This document shows positions 1 to 5,113 of a DNA stretch of 5,813 bases, piece by piece. The position numbers and the translations under genes were made by a program. The notes below the pieces were generated by a model. The model was not told the DNA's origin. It searched no databases and was given only the letters and a program-made list of their open reading frames with translations. The stretch covers positions 1 to 5,813 of the forward strand of contig NZ_DYXC01000026.1 of assembly GCF_020742345.1 (NCBI RefSeq), written 5' to 3'. The stretch is from Enteractinococcus helveticum. Lineage in GTDB: Bacteria; Actinomycetota; Actinomycetes; Actinomycetales; Micrococcaceae. Positions within the stretch are counted from its first letter, which is position 1. Each line of letters starts with the position of its first letter.

Positions 1-1
1 C

Positions 2-107
2 CATAAGTTGCAGCATCTGCGCGCAGACAAGATGATGAAACCAGCTCAGATACCGCGATAGAGACCTGTTCGAATTATATGAGCGCCGGCGTTATGATGT
101 GCATTGA
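2..107 (+). pseudogene. possible 3' end of an unrecognised gene entering from the left, frameshifted
   Basis: Two short plus-strand frames look protein-like and adjoin. The frame starting at base 2 reads HKLQHLRADKMMKPAQIPR and stops at 59-61. The frame one base later has stops at 33-38 and then reads RYRDRDLFELYERRRYDVH, ending in TGA at 105-107. Joined by a one-base shift near 45-50 they would give a charged, helical C-terminus of about 35 residues. I do not recognise the family. This is inference from residue composition only, and it could be chance. Confidence 0.2.
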
Positions 108-131
108 TTTTCAGGATTGCCCATCTAAGCA

Positions 132-265
132 TCACTCGCCGTACTTCGCTGGAAACGCGTTATCCAGCATGGCAAAGAAGACCAACAGTCCATAACTCAT
201 GCGCGGTTGCACCACCCGAAGCATAGGGTGCCATGTGGAGGCTTCAGACCAGGTGTTGCCTGACC
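132..265 (-). other. short coding-like stretch, unrecognised
   Basis: Downstream of the broken reductase gene on the minus strand, one frame ends in TGA at 132-134 and reads MSYGLLVFFAMLDNAFPAKY near its end, a hydrophobic run followed by a short polar tail. Most of its codons end in G or C, as in the real genes of this window. The nearest ATG, at 222-224, would give only 30 residues, and the frame stays open further upstream only as the antisense-phase shadow of the reductase gene. It may be the C-terminus of a lost membrane protein or a chance frame. No family is recognised. Confidence 0.15.
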
Positions 266-828
266 TTAGGTTCTGTCGTACTGAAGAAAGACGGTGCCAT
301 CGTCGAATACTCGCTGCTGTGTGAGTTTCATTTTGCGATACGCGCCCTCCGGGAGGGCTCGTCGACCTTGGCCGATCATAACCGGAACAATAGACAGTTC
401 TAAGGATCAACCATTCCCGTGCGAAGCGCTTCAGCTGCTGTGGTGGGCCCGAAGATCTGGGTGACACCGTCGTTTCTTGCCACCATATGGCGTATATCCC
501 TCAGGGTCAGCTCGCGAACTAACCGGCTCCCGTTGGCTGAAAAGTCGACCTTGGAGAGGGTATTGGAAACGACGATCTTGTCTATAGCTACCCAACGCTT
601 AGCGAATTCGGTCGCTGCTGTGGAGTGCGCAGCTTGCTCACACACCGTGGACCAATGCTTCATGAGTCCATATACTCGGCGTCCAAGTATTTGGGTGGTC
701 ACTTGATGCATGCGTTGGAGATGATGTGCAAGCACTTCGTCGCTGGGAGCCGCCCATTGAAAATCTGCGTTGCTATTGGCCACGTATCCATCAAGAGAAA
801 TGGTCGCAGCATAATTCAGCATGCCCAT
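266..828 (-). pseudogene. RibD C-terminal / dihydrofolate-reductase-like protein, frameshifted
   Basis: This gene encodes a dihydrofolate-reductase-fold protein of the RibD C-terminal domain family, NADPH-dependent reductases that are usually of unknown substrate and cytosolic. From ATG at 828 (purine-rich GAGGGG about eight bases upstream) it reads ISLDGYVA at residues 10-17, ILGRRVYGLMKHW at 47-59, KIVVSNTL at 84-91 and IFGPTTAAEALRTGMVD at 125-141, all in family order. It then stops at TAG 400-402. Shifted by one base from about 405-408, the sequence continues with the expected last third: IVPVMIGQGRRALPEGA, then QQRVFDDGTVFLQYDRT, ending in TAA at 266-268. Restoring one base would give about 187 residues, a normal length. 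The frame as it stands lacks the last two strands of the fold and is probably inactive, unless the missing base is a sequencing error. Confidence 0.85.
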
Positions 829-990
829 AGTTACCGCCCCTCAAGGCTAACGAGTCGGTGTGTGGAGCCAAGTGTATAGACAACAGCGCGTTTCTTGATC
901 GTTTATCGTCGATATAAGCCTCGATCTCACCCTGCTCTGAGGCACGGAGCAAAGAACCGCTATATAGACGTTTCCGATAGAAAAAGATAA
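829..990 (-). other. intergenic stretch with an open, coding-like minus frame
   Basis: Between the oxidoreductase stop and the broken reductase start, one minus frame is open and reads FYRKRLYSGSLLRASEQGEI followed by EAYIDDKRSRNALLS. The charged, helix-like run resembles a protein C-terminus. It has no ATG start, only a possible TTG, and runs on into the reductase gene in another phase until a stop. I cannot assign a family. It may be the remains of a gene that once lay between its neighbours, or chance. No terminator hairpin or clear promoter stands out. Confidence 0.15.
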
Positions 991-1497
991 CTAGTCCACG
1001 AGTTGGATGGCGACGGTGGCTCCAAGGTCTTCAGCTGCTTCGAGATGTTCTGGTGTGACATCGCCTAGGGCTTCCAGGATTTCACCGCCACGGCGCCACC
1101 CTAAACCACCGACGATTCCTTCCACAGATCGAACCGCACCCGTGGTGTCATATCGTCCATGCACAATGAGACCATACAACCGACGACGCGCCTCGCCGAC
1201 GCTATCACTAGCATTGCCTTCAGCACTCAGAGACCCGCCAATTTTCAGGAAGGTGCTGTCGAATACGTGTTTGAGTGCCCCGCTCATGTACCCGAAATTT
1301 GCCGGGGTGATGAACAAATACCCGTCAGCTTCTTGGATCACGGTCTCATCTTGTTCACCTCGTGCCCAAGCCAAAGCAGGCACGGAGGTGACTTCCACGC
1401 CCTCGATGTCAGGATGATTGGCCCCTCGCAGCGCTGCCTCAAGCAGCTGCTGTACGTTATGCGTCGGTGCGTGGTGGATCACTAAAAGTTGTTGCAT
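991..1497 (-). CDS. NAD(P)H-dependent oxidoreductase, flavodoxin-like fold
   Basis: This is a 168-residue flavodoxin-fold reductase of the NADPH-dependent FMN reductase type, cytosolic and expected to bind FMN and pass electrons from NAD(P)H to small acceptors such as quinones or nitro compounds. The first strand MQQLLVIHH leads into a phosphate-binding loop, APTHNVQ, at residues 10-16. Residues 79-95, TPANFGYMSGALKHVFD, match the conserved stretch that contacts the flavin and forms the dimer face in this family. A later strand, LYGLIVHGRYD, and a GGLGWRRGG loop complete the fold, and the length is usual. The ATG is preceded by GGTGGA about three bases away. It appears to be a single gene: 62 bases separate its start from the TMEM175 remnant upstream. 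The substrate cannot be told from sequence. Confidence 0.88.
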   Translation of the reverse strand: MQQLLVIHHAPTHNVQQLLEAALRGANHPDIEGVEVTSVPALAWARGEQDETVIQEADGYLFITPANFGYMSGALKHVFDSTFLKIGGSLSAEGNASDSVGEARRRLYGLIVHGRYDTTGAVRSVEGIVGGLGWRRGGEILEALGDVTPEHLEAAEDLGATVAIQLVD

Positions 1498-1559
1498 GGT
1501 TCCACCATGACACGTTCAGCTAGCTGAGGTGAGTACTGGCGAAGGTTCTGGCTTCGTGA

Positions 1560-1996
1560 TCAAAAACGGTTCCCAACTCGCGCAGCGTCCAGTCGTATCA
1601 GACGAGCCCTGAGCTGCCTAACGATCAACAACGTGAGCCAGCAGAGTATCGCGGTATTGCCATCGGTGAGATATGCAATCGAGATGGAAACAAGAAAAAC
1701 TAGCGGGGCGCCCAGTAAGTCAAGAACCCGGGCACGCAGCTGGTGGCGATTCAACGGTTCGATGAGCAAACCTCGGCGGACCGCGACCTGCAACATGATC
1801 GAATGAGCAATAACTGCCAACGCAATGTTGGCGGCATAAACCGCGGTTGGCAATGGCAGCGCACCGGTGTGCGGATCGCTTGTGCTTCGCGTCGTGAAGA
1901 GGCAAGCAAAGTCACTGCAAAAGCCTAGATCTCGTCTAAAAACTCAAGCACTCGATCAAAACGAGAAGTTTCTCGCTGGTACACCGGCGTCGTCAT
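1560..1996 (-). pseudogene. TMEM175/DUF1211-family membrane protein, remnant with stop codon and internal deletion
   Basis: Bacterial TMEM175 (DUF1211) proteins are six-helix membrane proteins of roughly 200 residues that form potassium channels. Here ATG at 1996 opens MTTPVYQRETSRFDRVLEF, then LDEI, a TAG at 1925-1927, and AFAVTLLA. This aligns with the family's first-helix signature RxxxFSDxxxAxxxTLL, with leucine in place of serine. The reading then continues in another frame: FTTRSTSDPHTGALPLPTAV is followed by YAANIALAVIAHSIML, an RRGLL loop, the helix APLVFLVSISIAYLT and a last helix, NTAILCWLTLLIV, ending in TGA at 1560-1562. Roughly 55-60 codons, covering about helices 2 and 3, are missing around 1863-1900. 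With a stop, a deletion and a frame change it cannot make a channel. The C-terminal frame alone (1560-1853) might be annotated elsewhere as a small hypothetical membrane protein. Confidence 0.75.
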
Positions 1997-2110
1997 GCTC
2001 ACAGATTTATGTGCGAGTGTCACCTGAACAAGCGACCTGTGGTGGACCATGTTGTCATTTTCAGCCAGCCTGTAGCATGGAAATCGCGAGTCGAAGTACT
2101 TTCGTGTGCT

Positions 2111-2116
2111 GGAGAG
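2111..2116 (+). promoter_or_regulatory. ribosome binding site deciding the PNPOx-like start
   Basis: GGAGAG lies six bases before ATG 2123-2125. It favours this start over the in-frame upstream ATG at 2009, which would add 38 residues that match nothing in the family. Confidence 0.7.
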
Positions 2117-2122
2117 TGGATC

Positions 2123-2533
2123 ATGAGTTCGGTTGAGAAGCTGTCGGAAAATCAATGCTGGGAGCTATTGCGAAGCACCGAGGTGGGACGGCTGGCCGTT
2201 ATCGTCGGTGACCACCCCGAGATTTTCCCAGTGAACTTTGCGGTCGATCAGGGCACCGTCCTTTTCCGTTCTGCACAAGGCACCAAGGTGACCAGCGCGT
2301 TGAGCGATGCATCGGTGGCTTTTGAAGCCGACGGTTATGACGCCCAGACGGGTTTGGTCTGGAGCGTGGTGATCAAAGGCCACGCAACGTCTTTCCGAGC
2401 GATTGACGAAGCTGTGGATTCCTTCGAAGTTGAGGTGCGCCCATGGCAAGCCGGCAAGAAGGAGCGCTTCGTACGGATCCGACCACATGAAGTCACTGGA
2501 CGACGTTTCCCCAAGTCCACCCAGGATAACTAA
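2123..2533 (+). CDS. pyridoxamine 5'-phosphate oxidase family protein (PNPOx-like split barrel)
   Basis: This 136-residue protein belongs to the small PNPOx-like flavin-binding split-barrel proteins common in actinobacteria. It is not the vitamin B6 enzyme itself; members bind FMN, F420 or haem and most have unknown substrates. The opening helix LSENQCWELLRSTEVGRLAV (residues 7-26), then PEIFPVNFAVDQGTVLFRSA (32-51) and GTKVTSAL (53-60), follow the family order: helix, two strands, and the Arg-Ser...Gly-Thr-Lys region that usually holds the cofactor phosphate. WSVVIKGHATSF (80-91) is the next barrel strand, and RFVRIRPHEVTGRRF (115-129) ends the domain. The gene is divergent from the TMEM175 remnant and convergent with the methyltransferase-like gene 34 bases downstream, so it is probably transcribed alone. 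A weak TTGTCA (2052-2057) with TAGCAT 15 bases later is its only promoter candidate. Confidence 0.88.
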   Translation: MSSVEKLSENQCWELLRSTEVGRLAVIVGDHPEIFPVNFAVDQGTVLFRSAQGTKVTSALSDASVAFEADGYDAQTGLVWSVVIKGHATSFRAIDEAVDSFEVEVRPWQAGKKERFVRIRPHEVTGRRFPKSTQDN

Positions 2534-2567
2534 GCTCTCAGTTGCCTGGTGTGGACGTATTGGCCGT

Positions 2568-3065
2568 TCAATTGCGCCGTGGGAGTCCGATCCATCGCGG
2601 AGTGATCGCCCGATACTGTTCATAGGCGGCTCCGAAACGCTGTTGGAGTACCGTTTCTTCGGCTGGGATCTGCGTTCGATCTATGACCAGTGCAAAGGCT
2701 GCAACCGGAATGAGCGCTGACCATGATCGACGCCACAGTGCATGTGCGGTCAGTAACCCAGCCAATCCCAGATACATCGGATTTCGGGTGAACCGGTTCG
2801 GCCCCTCAACCACCAGTGTGGTGGTGTCCATGGTCTTTGGGTTGACGGTCGTATGGTAACGCTGAAATTCGATCACCGCACCACCCATTAACAGCAACGA
2901 TCCGGCTGCAACGAGCGCTCCGGCAGCCTTTGCTCGTTTCGTGCGCTCGCGCTTTTCGCTCAACAATACTTGGGCACCAAGAGCGCCCGCTGCCAGCACT
3001 GGTGGTGGTACATGCCGTGAAGATCGACCGGCAGTTGGATCAGCTTGCCGTTTGCTGAGGCCCAT
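2568..3065 (-). CDS. isoprenylcysteine carboxyl methyltransferase family membrane protein
   Basis: This is a 165-residue integral membrane protein of the ICMT/phospholipid methyltransferase superfamily, which uses S-adenosylmethionine at the membrane; bacterial substrates are mostly unknown. VPPPVLAAGALGAQVLL (19-35) is the first hydrophobic segment and starts with the family's typical HVPPP. A second runs from about 47 to 65, and a third and fourth lie between 100 and 130. The cofactor region is clear: GPNRFTRNPMYLG at 88-100, the Glu pair at 136-137, FGAAYEQY at 144-151 and PRW at 156-158. The start at ATG 3063-3065 is chosen because GAGGTG lies six bases upstream; a GTG at 3072-3074 would add three residues. 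The VOC fragment ends 44 bases upstream on the same strand, so the two may once have been co-transcribed. Confidence 0.88.
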   Translation of the reverse strand: MGLSKRQADPTAGRSSRHVPPPVLAAGALGAQVLLSEKRERTKRAKAAGALVAAGSLLLMGGAVIEFQRYHTTVNPKTMDTTTLVVEGPNRFTRNPMYLGLAGLLTAHALWRRSWSALIPVAAFALVIDRTQIPAEETVLQQRFGAAYEQYRAITPRWIGLPRRN

Positions 3066-3109
3066 CGTGTTCACCTCTACTATCTCGTCGTTACCCTCGA
3101 GCTATTCAC

Positions 3110-3352
3110 TCACTGGTCAGCATAGACACCCAAACGATTGCCACTGGGGCCCATACATTCGAATCGACGGCCACCGGGAAACCTATATGGGGCTTCGGCT
3201 GCCGCAAGCGTTGCGCCCGGGTCGGTGGAGAAGATCAGGACCAACGGCCCCGTGCTGGACGGCCCAGGGTTAGGGTTCAACCAACCAACTTCAGAGGCAC
3301 CGTCGGCAGCTTGAGTTACCCTGCTCTCCAGTGTTCCACCAGCCGGCGTCAA
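3110..3352 (-). pseudogene. VOC / glyoxalase-fold protein, 5'-truncated
   Basis: The C-terminal half of a vicinal-oxygen-chelate (glyoxalase/bleomycin-resistance-like) protein is readable: PLVLIFSTDPGATLAAAEA, then PYRFPGGRRFECMGPSGNRL and GVYADQ, ending in TGA at 3110-3112. In the family these are the strand-helix pair and the FPGGRRF...DPSGN strands of the second beta-alpha module. The first module, normally around 50 residues opening with a VxDxxxAxxFY pattern, is absent. The frame can begin only at a TTG (3350-3352) with a TAG two codons upstream, and arfB starts 64 bases beyond in the other direction. About eight residues between ATLAAAEA and PYRFPGG also seem lost relative to the usual AAGG-containing loop. 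A half-fold is unlikely to work, though many annotations would call this a short VOC protein. Confidence 0.7.
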
Positions 3353-3415
3353 CGTCTATGCCACCGCAGGCGTGGGGGCAACCACCCGCATGCGTAGCAC
3401 AGGTACGCTGAAGCT

Positions 3416-3856
3416 ATGCAGGATTTGGTTGTACCAGCAGGACCCGGCGCCCCTCGAGGCTTCCGGATACCAGCAGCCGAACTGACCGAACAGTTTTCTC
3501 GGGCCTCTGGGCCCGGCGGCCAAGGTGTCAATACCGCCGATTCACGGGTACAACTCAGTCTTGACCTTGGCACAACATCAGCCCTGGACGACGTCCAACG
3601 AAAACGAGTCCTGCACCGGTTAGCTGCCCAGCTTGCTGGCACCGTACTGACCATTGATGCAGCCGAACACCGGTCCCAACGTCAAAACCGCAAGGCGGCC
3701 AGACAGCGCATGGCTGCCCTATTACGTGAGGCCGTGATGCCCGAGGTGGTGCGGCGCCCGACTCGACCCACGCGGGGATCAAAGCGTCGTCGTCTTGAAG
3801 CCAAACGGCAGCGTTCCGAAATCAAACGCAACCGCCAGCGACCGCGCCCAGAATAA
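3416..3856 (+). CDS. arfB: alternative ribosome-rescue factor ArfB (peptidyl-tRNA hydrolase)
   Basis: ArfB (YaeJ/ICT1 family) enters stalled ribosomes that lack a stop codon in the A site and hydrolyses the peptidyl-tRNA. The catalytic GGQ is at residues 34-36 in SGPGGQGVNTADSRVQL, the usual actinobacterial form of the release-factor-like motif. After the globular domain the sequence turns basic: EHRSQRQNRKAARQRM at 84-99 and an Arg/Lys-rich tail over about 113-143 (RRPTRPTRGSKRRRLEAKRQ and on), which in the family threads into the empty mRNA channel. The 146 residues are a normal length, so the gene looks complete. The Shine-Dalgarno is weak. It is divergent from the VOC fragment and followed by a long gap, suggesting a single-gene unit. 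Release factors 1 and 2 also carry GGQ but are much longer. Confidence 0.92.
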   Translation: MQDLVVPAGPGAPRGFRIPAAELTEQFSRASGPGGQGVNTADSRVQLSLDLGTTSALDDVQRKRVLHRLAAQLAGTVLTIDAAEHRSQRQNRKAARQRMAALLREAVMPEVVRRPTRPTRGSKRRRLEAKRQRSEIKRNRQRPRPE

Positions 3857-4206
3857 CGGCTACCGCCACGGCCATCTGGTACTAAAATAGTGCAGCGATC
3901 AGCACGACCAGCGGTGGAATGCCCAGAACACAGCACCCCGGTTAGGCTCCCACCTCGAGGTTACGAGATTTAGCGGGTCCATTGCGATTTCCTTGTTGCA
4001 TTGGCAACAGAATGGCCATCGGCTATGCGATGGTGTGGAAGCGTGCGTACTTCAGTTGCCGTCAGTCTGGGCCACTGAGGTGAGGCGCTTGTGGAGCCAT
4101 CAGATATGACAATAGCGATTTGCTTCAATTATCCGAGCACATCCCAGCGTGCAGGAGCTCGTAGGATGGAATCGTCAGGACGCACCGAGGAAGAAACGAG
4201 GCGCAG
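3857..4206. other. 350-base stretch without a clear gene
   Basis: No intact gene is visible between arfB and the M23 peptidase gene. It contains a broken hydrophobic minus frame (3882-4019), a small hairpin, TGTTGC-ATTG-GCAACA (3994-4009), without a T tract, and just before the peptidase a short plus frame (4166-4228). ATGACA (4106-4111) followed by an AT-rich CAATTAT at 4126-4132 is the best promoter-like pair for the peptidase, but the fit to consensus is poor. No terminator was found after arfB. Confidence 0.5.
3882..4019 (-). pseudogene. possible small membrane protein remnant with an in-frame stop
   Basis: From ATG 4019 the minus strand reads MAILLPMQQGNRNGPAKSRN then LEVGA, a TAA at 3942-3944, and in the same frame VLGIPPLVVLIAALF to TAG 3882-3884. 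The last segment is a good membrane-helix-like run, of the kind that ends many small actinobacterial membrane proteins. No Shine-Dalgarno is obvious and I do not recognise a family. It may be a decayed small membrane gene, or two unrelated chance frames in register. Confidence 0.2.
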
Positions 4207-4228
4207 ATGGCACCGGATCAACCGTTGA
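4166..4228 (+). CDS. short upstream frame overlapping the M23 peptidase start
   Basis: ATG 4166 opens a 20-residue hydrophilic frame, MESSGRTEEETRRRWHRINR, ending in TGA at 4226-4228, which overlaps the first 22 bases of the peptidase gene in a different frame. AGGAG at 4153-4157 lies eight bases before it, a Shine-Dalgarno at least as good as the peptidase's own GAGG (4198-4201). It could be a leader peptide coupled to peptidase translation, the surviving front of a lost gene, or chance. No homologue is recognised. Confidence 0.25.
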   Translation: MESSGRTEEETRRRWHRINR

Positions 4229-4839
4229 ATCTCAGCTATCCCTTTGACGGCAAGTGGCAGGTTCGCAATAGCCCCGCGAATCGCGTGCCAAGCCACGGCA
4301 CAGCGTTGTTTGGGCTCAGTTATGCCATCGATTTCGTGCCTGTGGACGACGACGGTCGCTCTGCGCCGTTTACCTTCGGCTCGCTGTTTCGGTCTGAAGC
4401 CGCCGAGGCATTTACCGGTTTTGGGCGGCCGGTGCTCTCCCCCGTCGACGGCGTAGTTGTCGGCGTGCACGATACCGAGGCTGATCATCATGCATATCGC
4501 GGTTTCCCTTCGGTCGGCTATGCGCTGACCCAGCGTCGTCGGGCTGCTGAAAGTTGGCTTGCGCTGATCGGTAATCACGTGTTGATCGAGACAGAGTATC
4601 TGACAGGAACCGCAGTGGTTGCGCTATGTCACCTGAAACAAGGCAGCGCTGAGGTGACCACCGGTCAGCGGGTGGCAGCTGGCCAACCGATTGGGCGCTG
4701 CGGCAACTCGGGCAATAGTACAGAACCCCACCTGCACCTGCATGCAGTAGACGGCCGGAATATCACGCAAGCCCATGCCATTCCCATTCAGTTCGACGGG
4801 TCAATCCCTCACAATGGGAGTATCGTTGAGCGCCGTTGA
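4207..4839 (+). CDS. M23-family metallopeptidase without signal peptide
   Basis: This 210-residue protein has the LytM/M23 zinc peptidase fold; the family usually cuts peptide bridges in peptidoglycan. PSHGTALFGLSYAIDF (28-43) supplies the first zinc ligands, probably His30 and Asp42. RPVLSPVDGVVVGVHD (74-89) and GNHVLIE (122-128) are core strands. LCHLKQGS (140-147) holds His142. GRCGNSGNSTEPHLHLHA (163-180) is the diagnostic HxH motif with His175 and His177. All expected ligands are present. The N-terminus, MAPDQPLNLSYPFDGKW, has no hydrophobic stretch, so neither a signal peptide nor a membrane anchor is visible, odd for a wall enzyme. No in-frame start lies between ATG 4207 and the upstream stop at 4162-4164. 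GAGG precedes the ATG by five bases. It is convergent with the toxin-antitoxin relic. Confidence 0.9.
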   Translation: MAPDQPLNLSYPFDGKWQVRNSPANRVPSHGTALFGLSYAIDFVPVDDDGRSAPFTFGSLFRSEAAEAFTGFGRPVLSPVDGVVVGVHDTEADHHAYRGFPSVGYALTQRRRAAESWLALIGNHVLIETEYLTGTAVVALCHLKQGSAEVTTGQRVAAGQPIGRCGNSGNSTEPHLHLHAVDGRNITQAHAIPIQFDGSIPHNGSIVERR

Positions 4840-4854
4840 AAATTCTGTGAGCGC

Positions 4855-4868
4855 AGGTCTACAGACCT
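4855..4868. terminator. perfect 14-base palindrome after the M23 gene
   Basis: AGGTCT-AC-AGACCT lies 15 bases after the peptidase stop and touches the stop codon of the yoeB remnant on the other strand. As RNA it could form a five-pair stem with a TACA loop on either strand, placing it well for a shared terminator between convergent units. The stem is short and no T run follows, so termination is only a guess; it could equally be a protein-binding palindrome. Confidence 0.25.
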
Positions 4869-5016
4869 AATAGTGATAACGAGCCTGCAAAATGATGAGG
4901 TCGTTACCGTCTACGAGATATACCAGCCTATGTTCGTGAGTGATTCTGCGAGACCAGGCGCCAGCTGCACCATATGTCAATTATTCTGGCTTCACTTGCA
5001 CTCATGGACATTTTCA
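4867..5016 (-). pseudogene. yefM-yoeB (relJ-relK) toxin-antitoxin relic: antitoxin start joined to toxin end
   Basis: On the minus strand, ATG 5016 (or 5010) opens MKMSMSASEAR, matching the N-terminus of Phd/YefM antitoxins such as mycobacterial RelJ (MSISASEAR). Within a few codons this frame loses similarity, and in another frame one reads GAAGAWSRRITHEHRLVYLV and DGNDLIILQARYHY, ending in TAG 4867-4869. That is the C-terminal 37 or so residues of a YoeB/Txe mRNA endonuclease. The invariant WSRRI, EHRLVY and terminal RYHY are present, including the residues equivalent to E. coli Arg65, His83 and Tyr84. The Glu46 region and everything before it are gone, and a TAA (4981-4983) closes the toxin frame upstream. 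A deletion of about 370 bases, from antitoxin codon 9 or so into the toxin, is inferred from usual gene lengths. Neither product can be functional. Confidence 0.85.
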
Positions 5017-5113
5017 TTGAGGGACGTCTTTAGAGAACATTGACTAGGACCACATCATGGTACCACTACCGTCATTTTTCGAACAGGTCAAACCCGAAGA
5101 AATCACTCATCAT

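Noticed and set aside
344..358. GC-rich palindrome GCCCTCCGGGAGGGC as a possible terminator
   Set aside because: It lies inside the C-terminal coding part of the RibD-like gene, has a one-base centre and no T tract, and is explained by codons for GRRALPEGA.
1007..1417. 136-codon plus frame opposite the flavodoxin-fold oxidoreductase
   Set aside because: Its Ser/Pro/Arg-rich translation has no family features, whereas the minus strand encodes a complete reductase.
2165..2623. 152-codon minus frame opposite the PNPOx-like gene
   Set aside because: It is a shadow of 2123-2533, which has family motifs and a good Shine-Dalgarno; the minus reading shows no domain.
4129..4578. 149-codon minus frame opposite the M23 gene
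   Set aside because: The plus strand carries an M23 domain with all zinc ligands; the minus frame is an antisense shadow.
5072..5113. 13-codon minus frame MMSDFFGFDLFEK directly after the GNAT stop
   Set aside because: It is too short to judge and has no family match; the close ATG after the stop codon is suggestive of coupling but not enough to call a gene.
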